Origin: Candidatus Poribacteria bacterium
GTDB lineage: Bacteria; Poribacteria; WGA-4E; WGA-3G
Reading direction: 5' to 3'
DNA length: 64,000 nucleotides
Assembly: GCA_026710795.1 (NCBI GenBank)
Contig: JAPOQK010000088.1
Span: 1 to 64,000 of the forward strand
The translations under genes and the position numbers were made by a program. Shown in pieces: positions 63,717 through 64,000 of this stretch; the first letter of the stretch is position 1; each line of letters starts with the position of its first letter. Under the pieces are notes generated by a model. The model made no database searches. It was not told where the DNA came from and was given only the letters and a program-made list of their open reading frames with translations.

Positions 63717-64000
63717 TTAACTTCTTTGTACACCGATCGTGTCGCGAATACCAAGTTCATTAATTAAACGATAATACCGAGGTAAATCTTTTTTATAAAG
63801 ATACTTTAACAAACGGCGTTGTTTTCCTACCAACCGAAAAAGTCCATAGCGCGAGTGATGATCTTTTTTATGCGTTTGAAAATGTTCCGTCAATTCCTGT
63901 ATCCGCGCATTTAATACCGCGACTTGTGCCTCTGGCGAACCGGTGTCTCGATCATGTATTTGGTGCTTTTGGATCAATTCCTGCTTCTTTTCTGCATCAA
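63717..64000 (-). CDS. rpsO: Ribosomal protein S15 (5' end outside window)
   Basis: The visible part encodes [20 protein letters not shown] followed by the rest of uS15, ending [10 protein letters not shown]. It has the [19 protein letters not shown] and [20 protein letters not shown] segments. The reading frame stays open to the window edge; a TTG inside (63977) would give a shortened protein and is not the likely start. S15 binds the central domain of 16S rRNA. Only one or a few N-terminal codons are missing. Confidence 0.93.
   Translation of the reverse strand, partial: DAEKKQELIQKHQIHDRDTGSPEAQVAVLNARIQELTEHFQTHKKDHHSRYGLFRLVGKQRRLLKYLYKKDLPRYYRLINELGIRDTIGVQRS

Noticed and set aside
63977-63977. 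TTG at 63977 as start of rpsO
   Set aside because: The frame continues upstream with typical S15 N-terminal residues to the window edge, so the true start is outside.
1-64000. CRISPR arrays, tRNA or rRNA genes
   Set aside because: No regularly spaced direct repeats with unique spacers, and no tRNA or rRNA signatures, were seen on either strand.

Overview
The window looks like a contig from a moderately AT-rich, Gram-negative-type bacterium. Outer-membrane features support this: an LptE-like lipoprotein, a DUF6599-like lipoprotein, and DUF5916-type beta-barrels ending in a C-terminal phenylalanine. The mix of a CRTAC/ASPIC-UnbV protein, lamin-tail-domain protein, CBM9/DUF5916 barrels, many ECF sigma factors, DUF5694 paralogs and a two-domain copper monooxygenase is what one sees in Candidatus Poribacteria and related uncultured lineages. 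That placement is inference; no rRNA is present.

Layout. 0.6-8.2 kb: secreted CRTAC protein, two paralogous secreted proteins separated by a structured (IS200/IS605-like?) segment, rpsU with a textbook promoter, a dsRNA-binding-domain protein, a methyltransferase, and a cytochrome c/copper monooxygenase. 8.3-13.5 kb: a 1123-residue lamin-tail-domain protein, a decayed tandem copy of its 5' part, an unusual series of five promoter-like elements pointing at that remnant, and the internally deleted remnant of a CBM9/barrel gene. 13.6-23.7 kb: an alternating array of three ECF sigma factors with about 360-residue TPR-like extensions and two intact (plus one broken) CBM9/DUF5916 outer-membrane proteins, with short inverted-repeat elements that leave 7-bp target duplications. 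24.2-31.4 kb: an FtsZ GTPase-domain-only protein, an operon of one ECF sigma plus three DUF5694 (TraB/GumN-like) paralogs, and an operon of ECF sigma, zinc-finger anti-sigma, DUF4252 and DUF4252-CBM9 fusion.

31.7-50.3 kb: a complex I (nuo) cluster on the minus strand, order A-B-C-(two small membrane ORFs)-D-(VOC protein)-E-F-G-H-J-K-L-(restriction-modification pair, DUF5069-like gene)-M-(NhaD-type antiporter)-N. No nuoI is present in its normal place between H and J. 50.4-59.2 kb: pdxH, trkH, trkA and the glycine-cleavage genes gcvP, gcvH, gcvT led by an amidohydrolase-like gene. 59.3-64.0 kb: rpsO (cut by the window edge), pnp, a small membrane protein, lptE-like and DUF6599 lipoprotein genes. 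From 6.3 kb onward every convincing gene is on the minus strand.

How it fits together. The right half is core metabolism: respiratory proton/sodium pumping, potassium uptake, one-carbon/glycine metabolism, RNA decay. The left half is an accessory region dominated by surface or secreted proteins, duplicated genes and sigma-factor switches. Its duplicates decay mainly by internal deletion. The most promising undescribed systems are the sigma-TPR/CBM9-barrel array, the possible second translation product inside each sigma-TPR gene, and a C-terminal KLTTxWGxLK motif shared by three otherwise different secreted proteins.
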